From: CAYNRG01 sp047973125
Lineage (GTDB): Bacteria > Bacillota_I > Bacilli_A > Erysipelotrichales > Erysipelotrichaceae
DNA: 64,000 nucleotides
Assembly (NCBI GenBank): GCA_047973125.1
Contig: JBKEBK010000024.1
Span: 1 to 64,000, forward strand
Direction: 5' to 3'
Made by a program: the position numbers and the translations under genes. Below, piece after piece: positions 37,637 through 46,801 of the stretch. The stretch's first letter is position 1. Each line of letters starts with the position of its first letter. A model generated the notes under the pieces. The model made no database searches. It was not told the origin of the DNA and saw only the letters and a program-made list of their open reading frames with translations.

Positions 37637-40261
37637 TTATAAAGATACTTTTTCTATAATTGCAGCAAAAATATCATCAACAGCACTTACATTTTTACCG
37701 CCTCCTTGGGCTATATCACTTCGGCCGCCACCTTTACCATCACTCATTTTTGAAGCGATTTTAATAAATTCACCAGCACTAAAACCTTTATCAATAGCTT
37801 TTTTACTCAGAGCACACACAAATGATAGCTTATCAATATCTATTACATTTGATATGAAAACTATTGAATCTCTACATTTATTTCTCAATATATCAGCATA
37901 ATCTTTTACTTGTGATGTATCAAAATTATCTAATTTTACAAGTAAAACATTTAATCCATTAATTTCTTTAGCATCAGAAACAATACTATCCGCTTCTAAT
38001 ACCATCATCTTATTTTTTTGCAGTGATAATTCCTTTTTTAAAACAGTAACTTCATCAATTAAGCTTTCTAACTTTTCATCTACTAAACCCACAGAATTAA
38101 CTTTCATTTTACTCGCTAAAGTATCTAAAGTTTTTTTCAAATCAACAAAATCATTATAGGCACTAAGTTTTGTTTTAGTTGTTAAACGACGAATTCCAGA
38201 GCCTATACTCTCTTCACTCTCAATTTTAAACAAACCAATTTCTTGAGTATTACTAACATGACATCCACCACATAACTCTTTTGAAACGTTGCCCATTGTT
38301 ACAACTCTCACTAAATCACCATATTTTTCATCAAACAATGCTATAGCTCCAGATTCTTTTGCTTTATCAATTGACATCAATTCTGTTTTTACATTATTAT
38401 CATTCATTATCATCATATTAACTTCTTTTTCAATTTGCAGTATTTCATCAGTAGTTAATTTTTCAAAATGAGTAAAATCAAATCTTGCATAATCTGATGT
38501 AACATATGATCCTGCTTGTTCAATATGCTCTCCTAATATTTTTCTTAGAGCGCTATGAAGCAAATGAACAGAAGAGTGATTTGCTTTTATGTTAAGTCTT
38601 TTATTGACATCAATTTTCAGTTGAACTTCATCATTGATTTTTAAACAACCTTCATCAACTTTTACAAAGTGTAAATGTTGATGATTTGGAGCTTTTTGAA
38701 CATCATTTACATTGTAGATAAAATTATCTTTCCCTAAAGTTCCTACATCAGCAACCTGTCCACCACTTTCTGCATAAAAACAAGTATTATCTACTATAAC
38801 AAGTCCACTACCACTTAACTCTTCACAGCTCTTACCATCTTTAAATAAGCCAATAATTTTTGCTGAATTTTCATTTTGACTATATCCAATAAAATTAGAC
38901 TCTAAAGTAAAATTCATTAAATCTTCTGATTGACTTGACATTGAGTTTTCTACACTTCTTGCTTCTCTTGCACGATCTTTTTGTTTCTGCATTTCAATTT
39001 CGAACTGTTCAACATCAACATCAAAACCTTTCTCTTGAGCAATTTCTAATGTTAATTCTTTTGGAAAACCATAGGTATCATATAGTTTAAACATGATATT
39101 TCCACTAAGCTTTTTATCTTTAGCTTCATTTAATTCATCCATTAATAATTTTTCTCCACTAACAAGAGTTGTATGGAAGGCTTCTTCTTCACTCTTTACA
39201 AGTTTTTTTACAATTTCTTTCTTATCATTTAAATATGGATAGAAATCAAACATTACATTTACTACAGTATCAACAAGCTTATACATAAAAGATTCATTAA
39301 TATCAAGTTTAATCCCATACCTTACTGCCCGTCTTAAAACTCTTCTTAGTACATATCCTCTACCCTCATTTGAAAATAGTGCACCATCACTAAGAGCAAA
39401 TGTTACGGTTCTTATATGATCAGCTATAACTCGATAAGCTTGTTTATTATCAGCATATGCGTGTTTTGAATATTTTGAAATTTCTTTTATAATTGGCATA
39501 AATAGATCTGTATCAAAGTTTGTTTCAACATTTTGAATAATTGATACCAAACGTTCAAAACCCATTCCAGTATCAATATTTCTTTGTGGTAGTTCTTTAT
39601 ATTCACTACGATTTACACCATCTTTAGCATCAAACTGAGAAAACACAATGTTCCAAACCTCAATGTAACGTTCATTTTCTATTTCATCAAACAATAATTT
39701 TTCACCAATGTTATCCGGATCATATTCAAGGCCACGATCATAAAATATTTCACTGTTTGGACCACAAGGTCCATCTCCAATTTCCCAGAAATTATCTGCA
39801 GTTTTCAGTATTTTCTTTGGGTTAATTCCACATTCATTTACCCAAATATCAAAAGCTTCGCTATCATCAATATATACGCTAATATAAAGCTTTTCTTTAT
39901 CTATACCAAGCCATTTTTCAGAAGTTAGAAACTCCCAAGCAAATTTAATCGCTTCTTTTTTAAAATAATCTCCAATAGAAAAATTTCCAAGCATCTCAAA
40001 TAAAGTTTGATGTCTTGCTGTTTTCCCTACATTTTCAATATCATTTGTTCTTATACACTTTTGAACATTTGTAATTCGATTACTAAGAGGTTTTTCACTT
40101 CCATCAAAGTATTTCTTTAAGGCCGCTACTCCAGAATTAATCCAAAGCAGTGTTGGATCTTTATAAGGAATTAAATTTGCACCTTTTTCAACCATATGTT
40201 CTTTTGATTTAAAAAACTCTAAGAATAATTTTCTAACTTGATTTCCACTTAATTGTTTCAT
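37637..40261 (-). CDS. alaS: Alanyl-tRNA synthetase
   Basis: This 874-residue class II synthetase charges tRNA-Ala. The aminoacylation domain has LWINSGVAALKKYF, ARHQTLFEMLGNFSIGDYF and GRGYVLRRVLRRAVRYG. The editing domain has the zinc-type motifs HSSVHLLHSAL and LCGGCHVSNTQEIG, and the C terminus has the Gly-rich KGGGRSDIAQGG. In the second editing motif the usual CGGTH is CGGCH; the Cys and His ligands remain. It is regulated by the T-box leader directly upstream and heads the conserved block that continues into ireB. Confidence 0.98.
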   Translation of the reverse strand: MKQLSGNQVRKLFLEFFKSKEHMVEKGANLIPYKDPTLLWINSGVAALKKYFDGSEKPLSNRITNVQKCIRTNDIENVGKTARHQTLFEMLGNFSIGDYFKKEAIKFAWEFLTSEKWLGIDKEKLYISVYIDDSEAFDIWVNECGINPKKILKTADNFWEIGDGPCGPNSEIFYDRGLEYDPDNIGEKLLFDEIENERYIEVWNIVFSQFDAKDGVNRSEYKELPQRNIDTGMGFERLVSIIQNVETNFDTDLFMPIIKEISKYSKHAYADNKQAYRVIADHIRTVTFALSDGALFSNEGRGYVLRRVLRRAVRYGIKLDINESFMYKLVDTVVNVMFDFYPYLNDKKEIVKKLVKSEEEAFHTTLVSGEKLLMDELNEAKDKKLSGNIMFKLYDTYGFPKELTLEIAQEKGFDVDVEQFEIEMQKQKDRAREARSVENSMSSQSEDLMNFTLESNFIGYSQNENSAKIIGLFKDGKSCEELSGSGLVIVDNTCFYAESGGQVADVGTLGKDNFIYNVNDVQKAPNHQHLHFVKVDEGCLKINDEVQLKIDVNKRLNIKANHSSVHLLHSALRKILGEHIEQAGSYVTSDYARFDFTHFEKLTTDEILQIEKEVNMMIMNDNNVKTELMSIDKAKESGAIALFDEKYGDLVRVVTMGNVSKELCGGCHVSNTQEIGLFKIESEESIGSGIRRLTTKTKLSAYNDFVDLKKTLDTLASKMKVNSVGLVDEKLESLIDEVTVLKKELSLQKNKMMVLEADSIVSDAKEINGLNVLLVKLDNFDTSQVKDYADILRNKCRDSIVFISNVIDIDKLSFVCALSKKAIDKGFSAGEFIKIASKMSDGKGGGRSDIAQGGGKNVSAVDDIFAAIIEKVSL

Positions 40262-40500
40262 TTATTTGTCCTCCTAAAATAAAAAAACCTGCATAATGCA
40301 GGAACGTTTATAAAACGCGGTACCATCCTGGTTTATACCTTTTTTAAAGATATACACTCTATTATCATTAACGCTGATAAACGTTGACTATTAATCACAC
40401 TCCAAAGTAGCTTTCACAAAAAATTAATTATAGAAAGTTCTCAGCTATTACTTTCTTCTCTTAATAATAATTTTAAGTTAATTATCTTTTTCATAGTTTA
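40262..40500 (-). ncRNA. T-box riboswitch (tRNA-Ala) in the alaS leader
   Basis: The roughly 240-base leader has the T-box core AACCAGGATGGTACCGCG (40333-40316) followed by a terminator hairpin. Stem I contains GTGAAAGCTACTTTGGAG, placing a GCT alanine codon (40411-40409) at the specifier position, which matches the downstream gene. Uncharged tRNA-Ala should stabilise the antiterminator and allow alaS transcription. The specifier assignment is by pattern, without a folded model. Confidence 0.92.
40281..40302 (-). terminator. T-box terminator hairpin of alaS
   Basis: CCTGCATTATGCAGG followed by TTTTTTT on the minus strand forms the conditional terminator. It lies 20 bases before the alaS start and just upstream of the AGGAGG ribosome-binding site. 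Confidence 0.9.
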
Positions 40501-40507
40501 TGGATAA

Positions 40508-40535
40508 ATAATAACATTTTTAAAGTAATTGTCAA
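40508..40535 (-). promoter_or_regulatory. alaS promoter
   Basis: On the minus strand, TTGACA (40535-40530), a 16-base spacer and TATTAT (40513-40508) form a near-consensus sigma-A promoter. Transcription would start near 40500 and read the T-box. Confidence 0.8.
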
Positions 40536-40539
40536 CCAT

Positions 40540-40763
40540 AATTACCATAAGTAAAAAAATTCAATTGTATTTTAAAAGTATAATTATAAGAATTAGTATT
40601 ATTAACTAAAAAGGATGTTATAATATATATTGTGTCATCCTAGCTTGATAAATTCAAACTAAAATATTCCAGTGAATCATTTATATAGTTAAAGATAAAT
40701 AAAATGTTTTTGTATTATTACATTACTTTAATTAAATACTAAAATTAAATCAATTTGTTTATG
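40540..40763. other. Intergenic region between alaS and hemolysin III promoters
   Basis: This AT-rich stretch has no open frame of note. It holds a weak inverted repeat, AGGATG (40612-40617) and CATCCT (40636-40641), around a TATAAT-containing loop. That could be an additional plus-strand -10, but no good -35 is present. I see no tRNA, repeat array or convincing small RNA here. Confidence 0.4.
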
Positions 40764-40792
40764 TTGTACAAATCTTTTATGAATGTTATAAT
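40764..40792 (+). promoter_or_regulatory. Promoter of the hemolysin III gene
   Basis: TTGTAC, a 17-base spacer and TATAAT lie 28 bases before the TTG start of the hemolysin III gene. Confidence 0.75.
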
Positions 40793-40819
40793 TTTTATAG
40801 AAAAAAGAGGTATATAACA

Positions 40820-41473
40820 TTGAAAAAATTATTAAAAAATGCTCAAGATAAAATTAGTTTTCATACCCATTTTATAGGTATTTATCTAAGTGTTATATAT
40901 TTTTTCTTACTAGAAATTTATGCAATTCTAAAACATAGCAATATACAAATATATATTGGATTTCTAATATTTACTCTTTCTTCTTTATGTTTGTATTCAT
41001 CAAGTGCTCTATACCATTATATTAAAAATGATTCTTCACATAAAATAAAATTTAGAAAGTTGGATCATGCAATGATATACGTTCTTATTGCAGGATCATA
41101 TACACCTATTGTACTAAATTATTTTAGTGAAAATAACAAGATAATATTTCTTGTTGCAATTTGGTTAACAGCTTTATTTGGTGTGGTTTTGAAATTATTT
41201 TGGATAAATTCTCCCAGAATTGTATCTACTTTAATTTATTTAATATTAGGATGGTCTATTTTGTTTGATATTCCAAGTTTACTATTAATTCCAAGTAATG
41301 TTGTTATATGCTTAGTACTTAGTGGAATATCATATTCTGTTGGAGCAATAATTTATATTATAAAAAAACCAAACATAACCTTAGAATGGGGATTTCATGA
41401 AATATTTCATATCTTTATTTTATTAGGAACATTTTTACATTTTATAGCTTGCATACAAATGCTAGTTTATTAG
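40820..41473 (+). CDS. Hemolysin III/PAQR family membrane protein
   Basis: This 217-residue protein has about seven hydrophobic helices and the conserved histidine pattern of the family: SALYHY, KLDHAMIYVLIAGSYTP and WGFHEIFHIFILLGTFLH. Bacterial members (YqfA, HlyIII) resemble adiponectin receptors; metal-dependent hydrolase activity is suspected but the physiological role is uncertain, and haemolysis should not be assumed. Translation starts at TTG with site AGAGG nine bases before. Confidence 0.88.
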   Translation: MKKLLKNAQDKISFHTHFIGIYLSVIYFFLLEIYAILKHSNIQIYIGFLIFTLSSLCLYSSSALYHYIKNDSSHKIKFRKLDHAMIYVLIAGSYTPIVLNYFSENNKIIFLVAIWLTALFGVVLKLFWINSPRIVSTLIYLILGWSILFDIPSLLLIPSNVVICLVLSGISYSVGAIIYIIKKPNITLEWGFHEIFHIFILLGTFLHFIACIQMLVY

Positions 41474-41486
41474 AAAGGTAATCATT

Positions 41487-42332
41487 ATGATACATTTAAT
41501 CACAGATACATCATCATTATATTCACCTAGTGAAGCAGAAGAAAAAGGCTTTAAAGTTATCCCACTTTCTGTCTCAATAGATGGGAAAAATTATCAGGAG
41601 TTCGTTGATATTAACGCTGATGATTTTGTAGAATTAATTAATAAAAAAAATTCATTTCCTACATCATCACAACCACCAGTTGGAGTTGTTATTGAAACAA
41701 TTGAATCAATTTCAGAAGAAGATGAAATTATTTATTTATGTATGGCTGATGGATTGTCTGGCACATATCAATCTGCTTTATCTGCAGTAAGTCAGCTTAG
41801 TTTAAAACGTCAAAAAAAGACCCATGTTATAAACTCTAAGACCCTTTGTGGTCCGCATCGCCATCTAGTCAACTTAATACTAAAATGGATTAAACAAGGC
41901 AAAGAAATAACAGATATATTAAAACTACTAAATGAAAAGATTGAAACATCTACATCATTTTTACTGCCTTCTGATTTTGGGTTTTTAAAGCGTGGTGGAA
42001 GATGTACACCTCTTGCAGCAACTATTGGTGGTGTCCTAAAACTTCAGCCAGTAGTAACACAAACTTCTGATGGCAGAAGACTTGATAAATTTGTAATGGG
42101 AAGATCTTTTGAAATCGCTGTAAATAAAGTTATCAATAAAATTAAAGAAAGTAATCTAGCACAAAAAAAGATTTACATTTCTCATGCCTTTTCTTTAGAG
42201 AAAGCAAAAGTAATTAAAGAAAAACTAATTGCTATTTCTCCAAATTTCAATATTGATATCTTAGAACTATCATGTGCTTTTATAACACAGGGTGGACCTG
42301 GTTGTTTAGCAATTCAAACAATTGATGAATAA
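41487..42332 (+). CDS. DegV family fatty-acid-binding protein
   Basis: This 281-residue protein opens LITDTSSLYSPSEAEEKGF and contains FPTSSQPPVG, DGLSGTYQSA and FGFLKRGGRCTPLAA, the DegV hallmarks. Family members bind fatty acids, and some (FakB) present them to the kinase FakA for phosphorylation; no fakA is in the window. It follows the hemolysin III gene by 13 bases and ends at a terminator. Confidence 0.92.
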   Translation: MIHLITDTSSLYSPSEAEEKGFKVIPLSVSIDGKNYQEFVDINADDFVELINKKNSFPTSSQPPVGVVIETIESISEEDEIIYLCMADGLSGTYQSALSAVSQLSLKRQKKTHVINSKTLCGPHRHLVNLILKWIKQGKEITDILKLLNEKIETSTSFLLPSDFGFLKRGGRCTPLAATIGGVLKLQPVVTQTSDGRRLDKFVMGRSFEIAVNKVINKIKESNLAQKKIYISHAFSLEKAKVIKEKLIAISPNFNIDILELSCAFITQGGPGCLAIQTIDE

Positions 42333-42352
42333 GCGTGGAAAACCACGCTTTT
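42333..42352 (+). terminator. Terminator after the DegV gene
   Basis: GCGTGG-AAAA-CCACGC followed by TTTT starts directly after the stop codon. The tail is short, so read-through into the radical SAM gene 42 bases after the stop is possible. Confidence 0.7.
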
Positions 42353-42374
42353 AATTTATAGAAAGATGGAATAG

Positions 42375-43313
42375 ATGAATAATTTTAAATTTTCAAATGA
42401 TAATAAGAGGTATCACACTTGGAATTACTATCTAAGAAATAGATATAACTCAAAAGTATATAAGGTACCACTTGATGGAGGATTTACCTGTCCAAATAGG
42501 GATGGATCTGTATCATATGGTGGCTGTAGTTTTTGCAGTGAAAGAGGTAGTGGTGATTTTGTGTTTGAATCGCAATCTATTATTGAACAATATCTTAATG
42601 GAAAAGAAGTCATGATGAAAAAGTGGCCTAATGCAAAAGTGATACCATATTTTCAATCTTACTCAAATACATATGGTTCACTTGATAAAATAAAAAGTTG
42701 TATTGATCCATTTTTAAAACTTGATGAAGTTGTTGCTATATCAATTGGGACAAGACCTGACTGTTTGGAGGATTTTAAACTAAATTACCTTGATAAATGC
42801 AGCAAAGAGAAAGATATTTGGATAGAACTTGGCCTGCAAAGCGCAAATGATAATACCACTAGCAAATTAAATCGTGGCCATGACTTCAATTGTTTAAAAG
42901 AGTGTATCGAAAGAATTAAGAAAACAAATTGTAAAATTTGTATTCACATAATCAATGGATTACCAAATGAGAATAAACAAGATATGATAGATACGGCTAA
43001 AAAAGTTAATGACTTAAATATTGATGCTATTAAAATTCATATGTTACACATTATTAAAAACACTGCTTTAGCAAATGAATACTTATTAAACCCATTTAAA
43101 ATAATAACAAGAGAAGAATATGTAGATATTGTTTGTGAGCAATTAAAAGTTCTTAATCCTAATATTGTAATTCAAAGACTTACTGGAGATGCTAATAAAG
43201 ATGATTTAATTACTCCAAAGTGGACAATTAAAAAAACAATTGTTTTAAATGAAATTGATAAGACTATGAGTAAAAATAATTGGTTTCAAGGAATTAATTT
43301 ATCTACTAAATAG
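42375..43313 (+). CDS. Radical SAM protein, TIGR01212/YtqA type
   Basis: This 312-residue protein begins near RYHTWNYYLRNRYNSKVYKV and has the family cysteines in FTCPNRDGSVSYGGCSFC, with a long gap between the first two. It also has YFQSYSNTYG, ISIGTRPDCL and ELGLQSANDNT. The family is predicted to bind a 4Fe-4S cluster and use S-adenosylmethionine; its substrate is unknown to me. It resembles Elp3-like enzymes in layout but lacks the acetyltransferase domain. Confidence 0.88.
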   Translation: MNNFKFSNDNKRYHTWNYYLRNRYNSKVYKVPLDGGFTCPNRDGSVSYGGCSFCSERGSGDFVFESQSIIEQYLNGKEVMMKKWPNAKVIPYFQSYSNTYGSLDKIKSCIDPFLKLDEVVAISIGTRPDCLEDFKLNYLDKCSKEKDIWIELGLQSANDNTTSKLNRGHDFNCLKECIERIKKTNCKICIHIINGLPNENKQDMIDTAKKVNDLNIDAIKIHMLHIIKNTALANEYLLNPFKIITREEYVDIVCEQLKVLNPNIVIQRLTGDANKDDLITPKWTIKKTIVLNEIDKTMSKNNWFQGINLSTK

Positions 43314-43368
43314 CATTTTTTAAATTAAATAGTATATAATAAAGAATAGATGTTAAAAGAGGTATAAT

Positions 43369-44220
43369 ATGCAAAAAAAAATAAATTTATTAATAATTTT
43401 AATAGCAACTTTTGTCTTTATTGGAGTAGCGATGTTTTACGATGCTATCAAGCTTGCACCAAAAAGATATACAGTAAGATACGAGACAATAATTTCAGAA
43501 GAAATACCAGAGCAGTTGAATGATGTATCAATTTTATTTTTTTCAGATGTACACTTTAATAAATATATGGATATTAATCAATTTAAAGACGTTGTAAAAT
43601 TAATTAACAATACCTCATCAGATGTCGTTGTATTTCTAGGAGATTTAATTGCACAAGAAACCACTACTCTAGATAATGAATTAAATGAACAATTTAAAAA
43701 CCTATTGAAAGAGATACAAGCTCCACTGGGTAAATTTGCAATTTTTGGTGAGAATGATTTAAACTCATTTAGTAAAAAAGAAACAGTAAGTGATTTACTT
43801 AAAAAATCTGGATTTGAATTGATAAATAATAAAGTAATTCAAATTAGAAATCAAGGATCACAATCAATAAATTTTGTAGGCCTTGATTCAATGGTAAGTG
43901 GCTCTAATTACTCAGAAGTAATTAATCATATCCCCCCATCAGGCTTTACAATTTCTATGAGTCATGAACCAGATTCATTCTTAAAATTGCCTCAAGAGTT
44001 AATTGATATACATATATCAGGTCATAGTCTTGGTGGTCAAATTTATGTTCCTTTTATTGGCGGACTAAGAAGATATGATGGAGCAACAACTTATTACCGT
44101 GGTAAATATAACATCGACTCAACAAAACTTTTTGTAACTCATGGATTATCAACAATCGAAGATGATGTAAGATTTTTAACTAACGCAGATGTAATAGTAA
44201 TTAATTTAAAAACTAAATAA
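43369..44220 (+). CDS. Metallophosphoesterase-like membrane protein with altered metal site
   Basis: This 283-residue protein has an N-terminal membrane segment (about 6-25) and a calcineurin-like domain similar to YkuE. Retained motifs are FSDVHF (Asp60, His62), FLGDLI and MSHEPDSF. Two others differ: the usual GNHD reads GEND (127-130), and the usual GHTHGGQ reads GHSLGGQ (218-224), so the catalytic His and a metal-ligand His are missing. It may be inactive or use a different metal arrangement. The frame is intact and ends at a shared bidirectional terminator. Confidence 0.82.
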   Translation: MQKKINLLIILIATFVFIGVAMFYDAIKLAPKRYTVRYETIISEEIPEQLNDVSILFFSDVHFNKYMDINQFKDVVKLINNTSSDVVVFLGDLIAQETTTLDNELNEQFKNLLKEIQAPLGKFAIFGENDLNSFSKKETVSDLLKKSGFELINNKVIQIRNQGSQSINFVGLDSMVSGSNYSEVINHIPPSGFTISMSHEPDSFLKLPQELIDIHISGHSLGGQIYVPFIGGLRRYDGATTYYRGKYNIDSTKLFVTHGLSTIEDDVRFLTNADVIVINLKTK

Positions 44221-44224
44221 ATTA

Positions 44225-44250
44225 AAAAAAGTTGTTAATTCAACTTTTTT
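44225..44250. terminator. Bidirectional terminator
   Basis: AAAAAAGTTG-TTAATT-CAACTTTTTT gives a hairpin with T-runs on both strands. It lies between the convergent phosphoesterase-like gene and the small hypothetical gene. Confidence 0.8.
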
Positions 44251-44251
44251 A

Positions 44252-44488
44252 TTATTTTAGCAATTTTTCAATTTTATTAATAAACTTTCTTCTTTGACTC
44301 TTATTACTATTACCCATAAGACTTAAAATATCATAAATTTTAAGTTTTTTTTCTGAATTTATTTTTTCACTATTTTGAACTGATATAAAGAAGTCATTTG
44401 CTACTACAGTATATTTTAAATCATCTTCATGATTAACTACCTCTTTAAGTTCATTATACTCTGGACTAAACTTCTTTTTAAAAATCAT
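44252..44488 (-). CDS. Small hypothetical protein
   Basis: This 78-residue protein is unrecognised. It is basic at both ends, has no signal peptide or membrane segment, and its C-terminal third (SNKSQRRKFINKIEKLLK) is probably helical. Its ATG overlaps the thiI stop in an ATGA and uses AAAGAGG within the thiI end as ribosome-binding site, which supports it as a real gene. It lies at the end of the ezrA-desulfurase-thiI unit. Confidence 0.6.
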   Translation of the reverse strand: MIFKKKFSPEYNELKEVVNHEDDLKYTVVANDFFISVQNSEKINSEKKLKIYDILSLMGNSNKSQRRKFINKIEKLLK

Positions 44489-45672
44489 AAAAATTCCTCT
44501 TTCTTTTGTACTAGTGACACTACTTTCGTTTCCACTTCACTTATCATTTTATCAATTATATCTAAATATTCAATTTTTTCTTCGAATTTTTTTGCTTTTT
44601 CTATTATTGGTTTTATAACAGGATTTTTGGGAGTAAATATTGTGCAACAATCTTCAAATGGTAAAATTGAAGTTTCATAAGTATTAATACTCTTAGCTTT
44701 ATCTATTATTTCAAGTTTATCAAATGTTACCAAAGGACGAATTATTGGCATTGTCGTAACCTCGTTAATACAAGAAATACTCTCTAGAGTTTGTGATGCA
44801 ACCTGTCCTATACTCTCCCCTGTTGCAATTACTAAACACTTTCTTTTTTTAGCAAGTTGTTCAGCAGATCTAATCATCATTCTTCTCATAATTGTAATAG
44901 CGTATGACTCTGGCATATTTTTATATATTTCCATCTGCATATTTGTAAATTCAGCAATATGAACTCTCATTTCACCTTGGTATATACTTACTATCTTTGC
45001 AAGTTCAATTACTTTATTTAGTGAGCTTGTTGATGTATATGGTGGAGAAGAAAAATGTACAGCTTCAACCCTTATTCCTCTTTTCATTATATAATAAGCA
45101 GCTACAGGAGAATCAATGCCTCCTGATAATAAAAGTAAAGCTTTACCATTTATTCCAACCGGATAACCACCTGCTCCTTTTATTATTTTACTCATTATAT
45201 ATACTGCATCTTTTCTAACTTCTATATGAATTTTAAAATTAGGATTATGAACATCAACTAAATGATTAGTATTCTCTAGTATGTATCCTCCAATCAAACA
45301 ATTAATTTCATTACTTCTTAAATCATAGTTTTTATCATTTCTTCTTGCTACAACTTTAAAAGTTCCAGTATTTTCTGCTTTAGCAATATTAAGACAAGTT
45401 TCTTTTATGGTATCTATATCTGTTGTAGTTTTAATCGTTAGTGAAAAAGAACTTATTCCAAATATTTTTTTTAATCCATCTATCAAAGAATCAGGACACT
45501 CTCCATTTAGTCTTAAATATATACGATCATATGTTGCTTCAACAATTATTTTGGAATTATTAGGAATAATTTTTTTTATATTCTGTGATAATTGTTTTAT
45601 AAATTCTTTTTTATTTTTTCCTTTAGTTGACAATTCTCCATAGCGAACTAAAATTGTATCATAAATCACCAT
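44485..45672 (-). CDS. thiI: tRNA 4-thiouridine synthetase ThiI
   Basis: This 395-residue enzyme adenylates U8 of tRNA and transfers sulfur, and in many bacteria also supplies ThiS sulfur. It has an N-terminal ferredoxin-like region (VRYGELSTKGKN), a THUMP domain and the PP-loop domain with LLLSGGIDSPVAAYY and VIATGESIGQVASQT. The C-terminal rhodanese domain of E. coli ThiI is absent, as in Bacillus, so sulfur should come directly from the adjacent desulfurase. It overlaps that gene by 14 bases. Confidence 0.95.
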   Translation of the reverse strand: MVIYDTILVRYGELSTKGKNKKEFIKQLSQNIKKIIPNNSKIIVEATYDRIYLRLNGECPDSLIDGLKKIFGISSFSLTIKTTTDIDTIKETCLNIAKAENTGTFKVVARRNDKNYDLRSNEINCLIGGYILENTNHLVDVHNPNFKIHIEVRKDAVYIMSKIIKGAGGYPVGINGKALLLLSGGIDSPVAAYYIMKRGIRVEAVHFSSPPYTSTSSLNKVIELAKIVSIYQGEMRVHIAEFTNMQMEIYKNMPESYAITIMRRMMIRSAEQLAKKRKCLVIATGESIGQVASQTLESISCINEVTTMPIIRPLVTFDKLEIIDKAKSINTYETSILPFEDCCTIFTPKNPVIKPIIEKAKKFEEKIEYLDIIDKMISEVETKVVSLVQKKEEFL

Positions 45673-46801
45673 ATTTAAATATTACCTCCCTTAAACATTT
45701 TATAAAATAATCTATTTCATCTTTTGTAGTACTTGTGGATATACTTACCCTTATACATGTCTTTGCTGCCTCAATATCTCCCATCGCACTAATAACTCTA
45801 GAACCTGTACCCATGCGATTTGTACATGTACTATGAGCTGAAACTTCAATTCCAAATTTATTAAAAGCATTCATCATAATCTCACTTGGAATTTTTAAAT
45901 ATGAAAAATTTATAATTGAATTAACACTTTTTTCAGGAGAGTTTATCTTAATACCATCAATTTGTTTTAATTCTGAAACTAAATGTTCTTTTAATTTAAA
46001 TAAATAATTTTGTTTTTCATCAATTAAATCTATATTTAACCTTAAAGTTTTAGCAAACATTAAATTAACAAGAGCATTACAAGTTCCAGGTCTAATACCA
46101 TTTTCTTGTTTTCCTCCATCAAAAAGGGAAACAATATTAACATGTTGCTTCTTAATCAAAAGTCCACTTCCTTTTAGCCCACCAAGTTTATGTGCAGATA
46201 AGCTAATCAGGTCAATATCCTTTAAATCAGTTTTAAACTTTCCTATTGCTTGAGTTGCATCTACATGAAAATATGCATCTGTATTTTTTTTAAGCCACTT
46301 TTTAATTTTTTCTATCGGCTGAATACTACCAACTTCATTATTTACCCACATAATTGAAACAAGCAGCGTATCATTTCGGATTGCTTTTACTAAATCATCA
46401 AATACGACAATTCCATCACTATCAACTGGAAGATAAGTTACATCAAATCCAAAATCTTTTTCTAATCTTTTAAAAACATTCAATACACTTGAATGTTCAA
46501 TTTGAGTGGTAATTAAATGTTTTTTTACTTTAGAGTTAAGTGCTAATCCTTTAATAGCTAAGTTATTTGATTCCGTTGCACCTGATGTAAAGATTATTTC
46601 ATTTGGTAAGATTGAAAATAACTTTGCAATACTATCTTTACTTTTTAATACCATCCTAGAAAGATTGATGGCACTATCGTATAATGCACCAGTATTATAA
46701 TACTCATCCTTCAGTAATTTGATATATGTATCATATACTTCAGTAATTAATGGAGAAGTGCTTGCATAATCTAAATATATTTTACGCGGCACTTCTTGCA
46801 T
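45659..46801 (-). CDS. Cysteine desulfurase (NifS/IscS family)
   Basis: This 380-residue PLP enzyme converts cysteine to alanine and provides persulfide sulfur. It has YLDYASTSPL, FTSGATESNNLA, HVDATQAIGK, the PLP lysine in SLSAHKLGGLKGSG, and a catalytic Cys in SAHSTCTNRMGTG. The surroundings of that Cys differ from IscS, as in the NifZ type paired with ThiI. ezrA-desulfurase-thiI is the same order as Bacillus ezrA-nifZ-thiI, so its job is probably tRNA thiolation. The start overlaps ezrA by 20 bases. Confidence 0.93.
   Translation of the reverse strand: MQEVPRKIYLDYASTSPLITEVYDTYIKLLKDEYYNTGALYDSAINLSRMVLKSKDSIAKLFSILPNEIIFTSGATESNNLAIKGLALNSKVKKHLITTQIEHSSVLNVFKRLEKDFGFDVTYLPVDSDGIVVFDDLVKAIRNDTLLVSIMWVNNEVGSIQPIEKIKKWLKKNTDAYFHVDATQAIGKFKTDLKDIDLISLSAHKLGGLKGSGLLIKKQHVNIVSLFDGGKQENGIRPGTCNALVNLMFAKTLRLNIDLIDEKQNYLFKLKEHLVSELKQIDGIKINSPEKSVNSIINFSYLKIPSEIMMNAFNKFGIEVSAHSTCTNRMGTGSRVISAMGDIEAAKTCIRVSISTSTTKDEIDYFIKCLREVIFKYGDL

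Noticed and set aside
37637..40261. AlaS editing motif CGGCH instead of CGGTH as a loss of editing.
   Set aside because: The Cys and His zinc ligands and the first HxxxH motif are intact; the Thr to Cys change lies between ligands.
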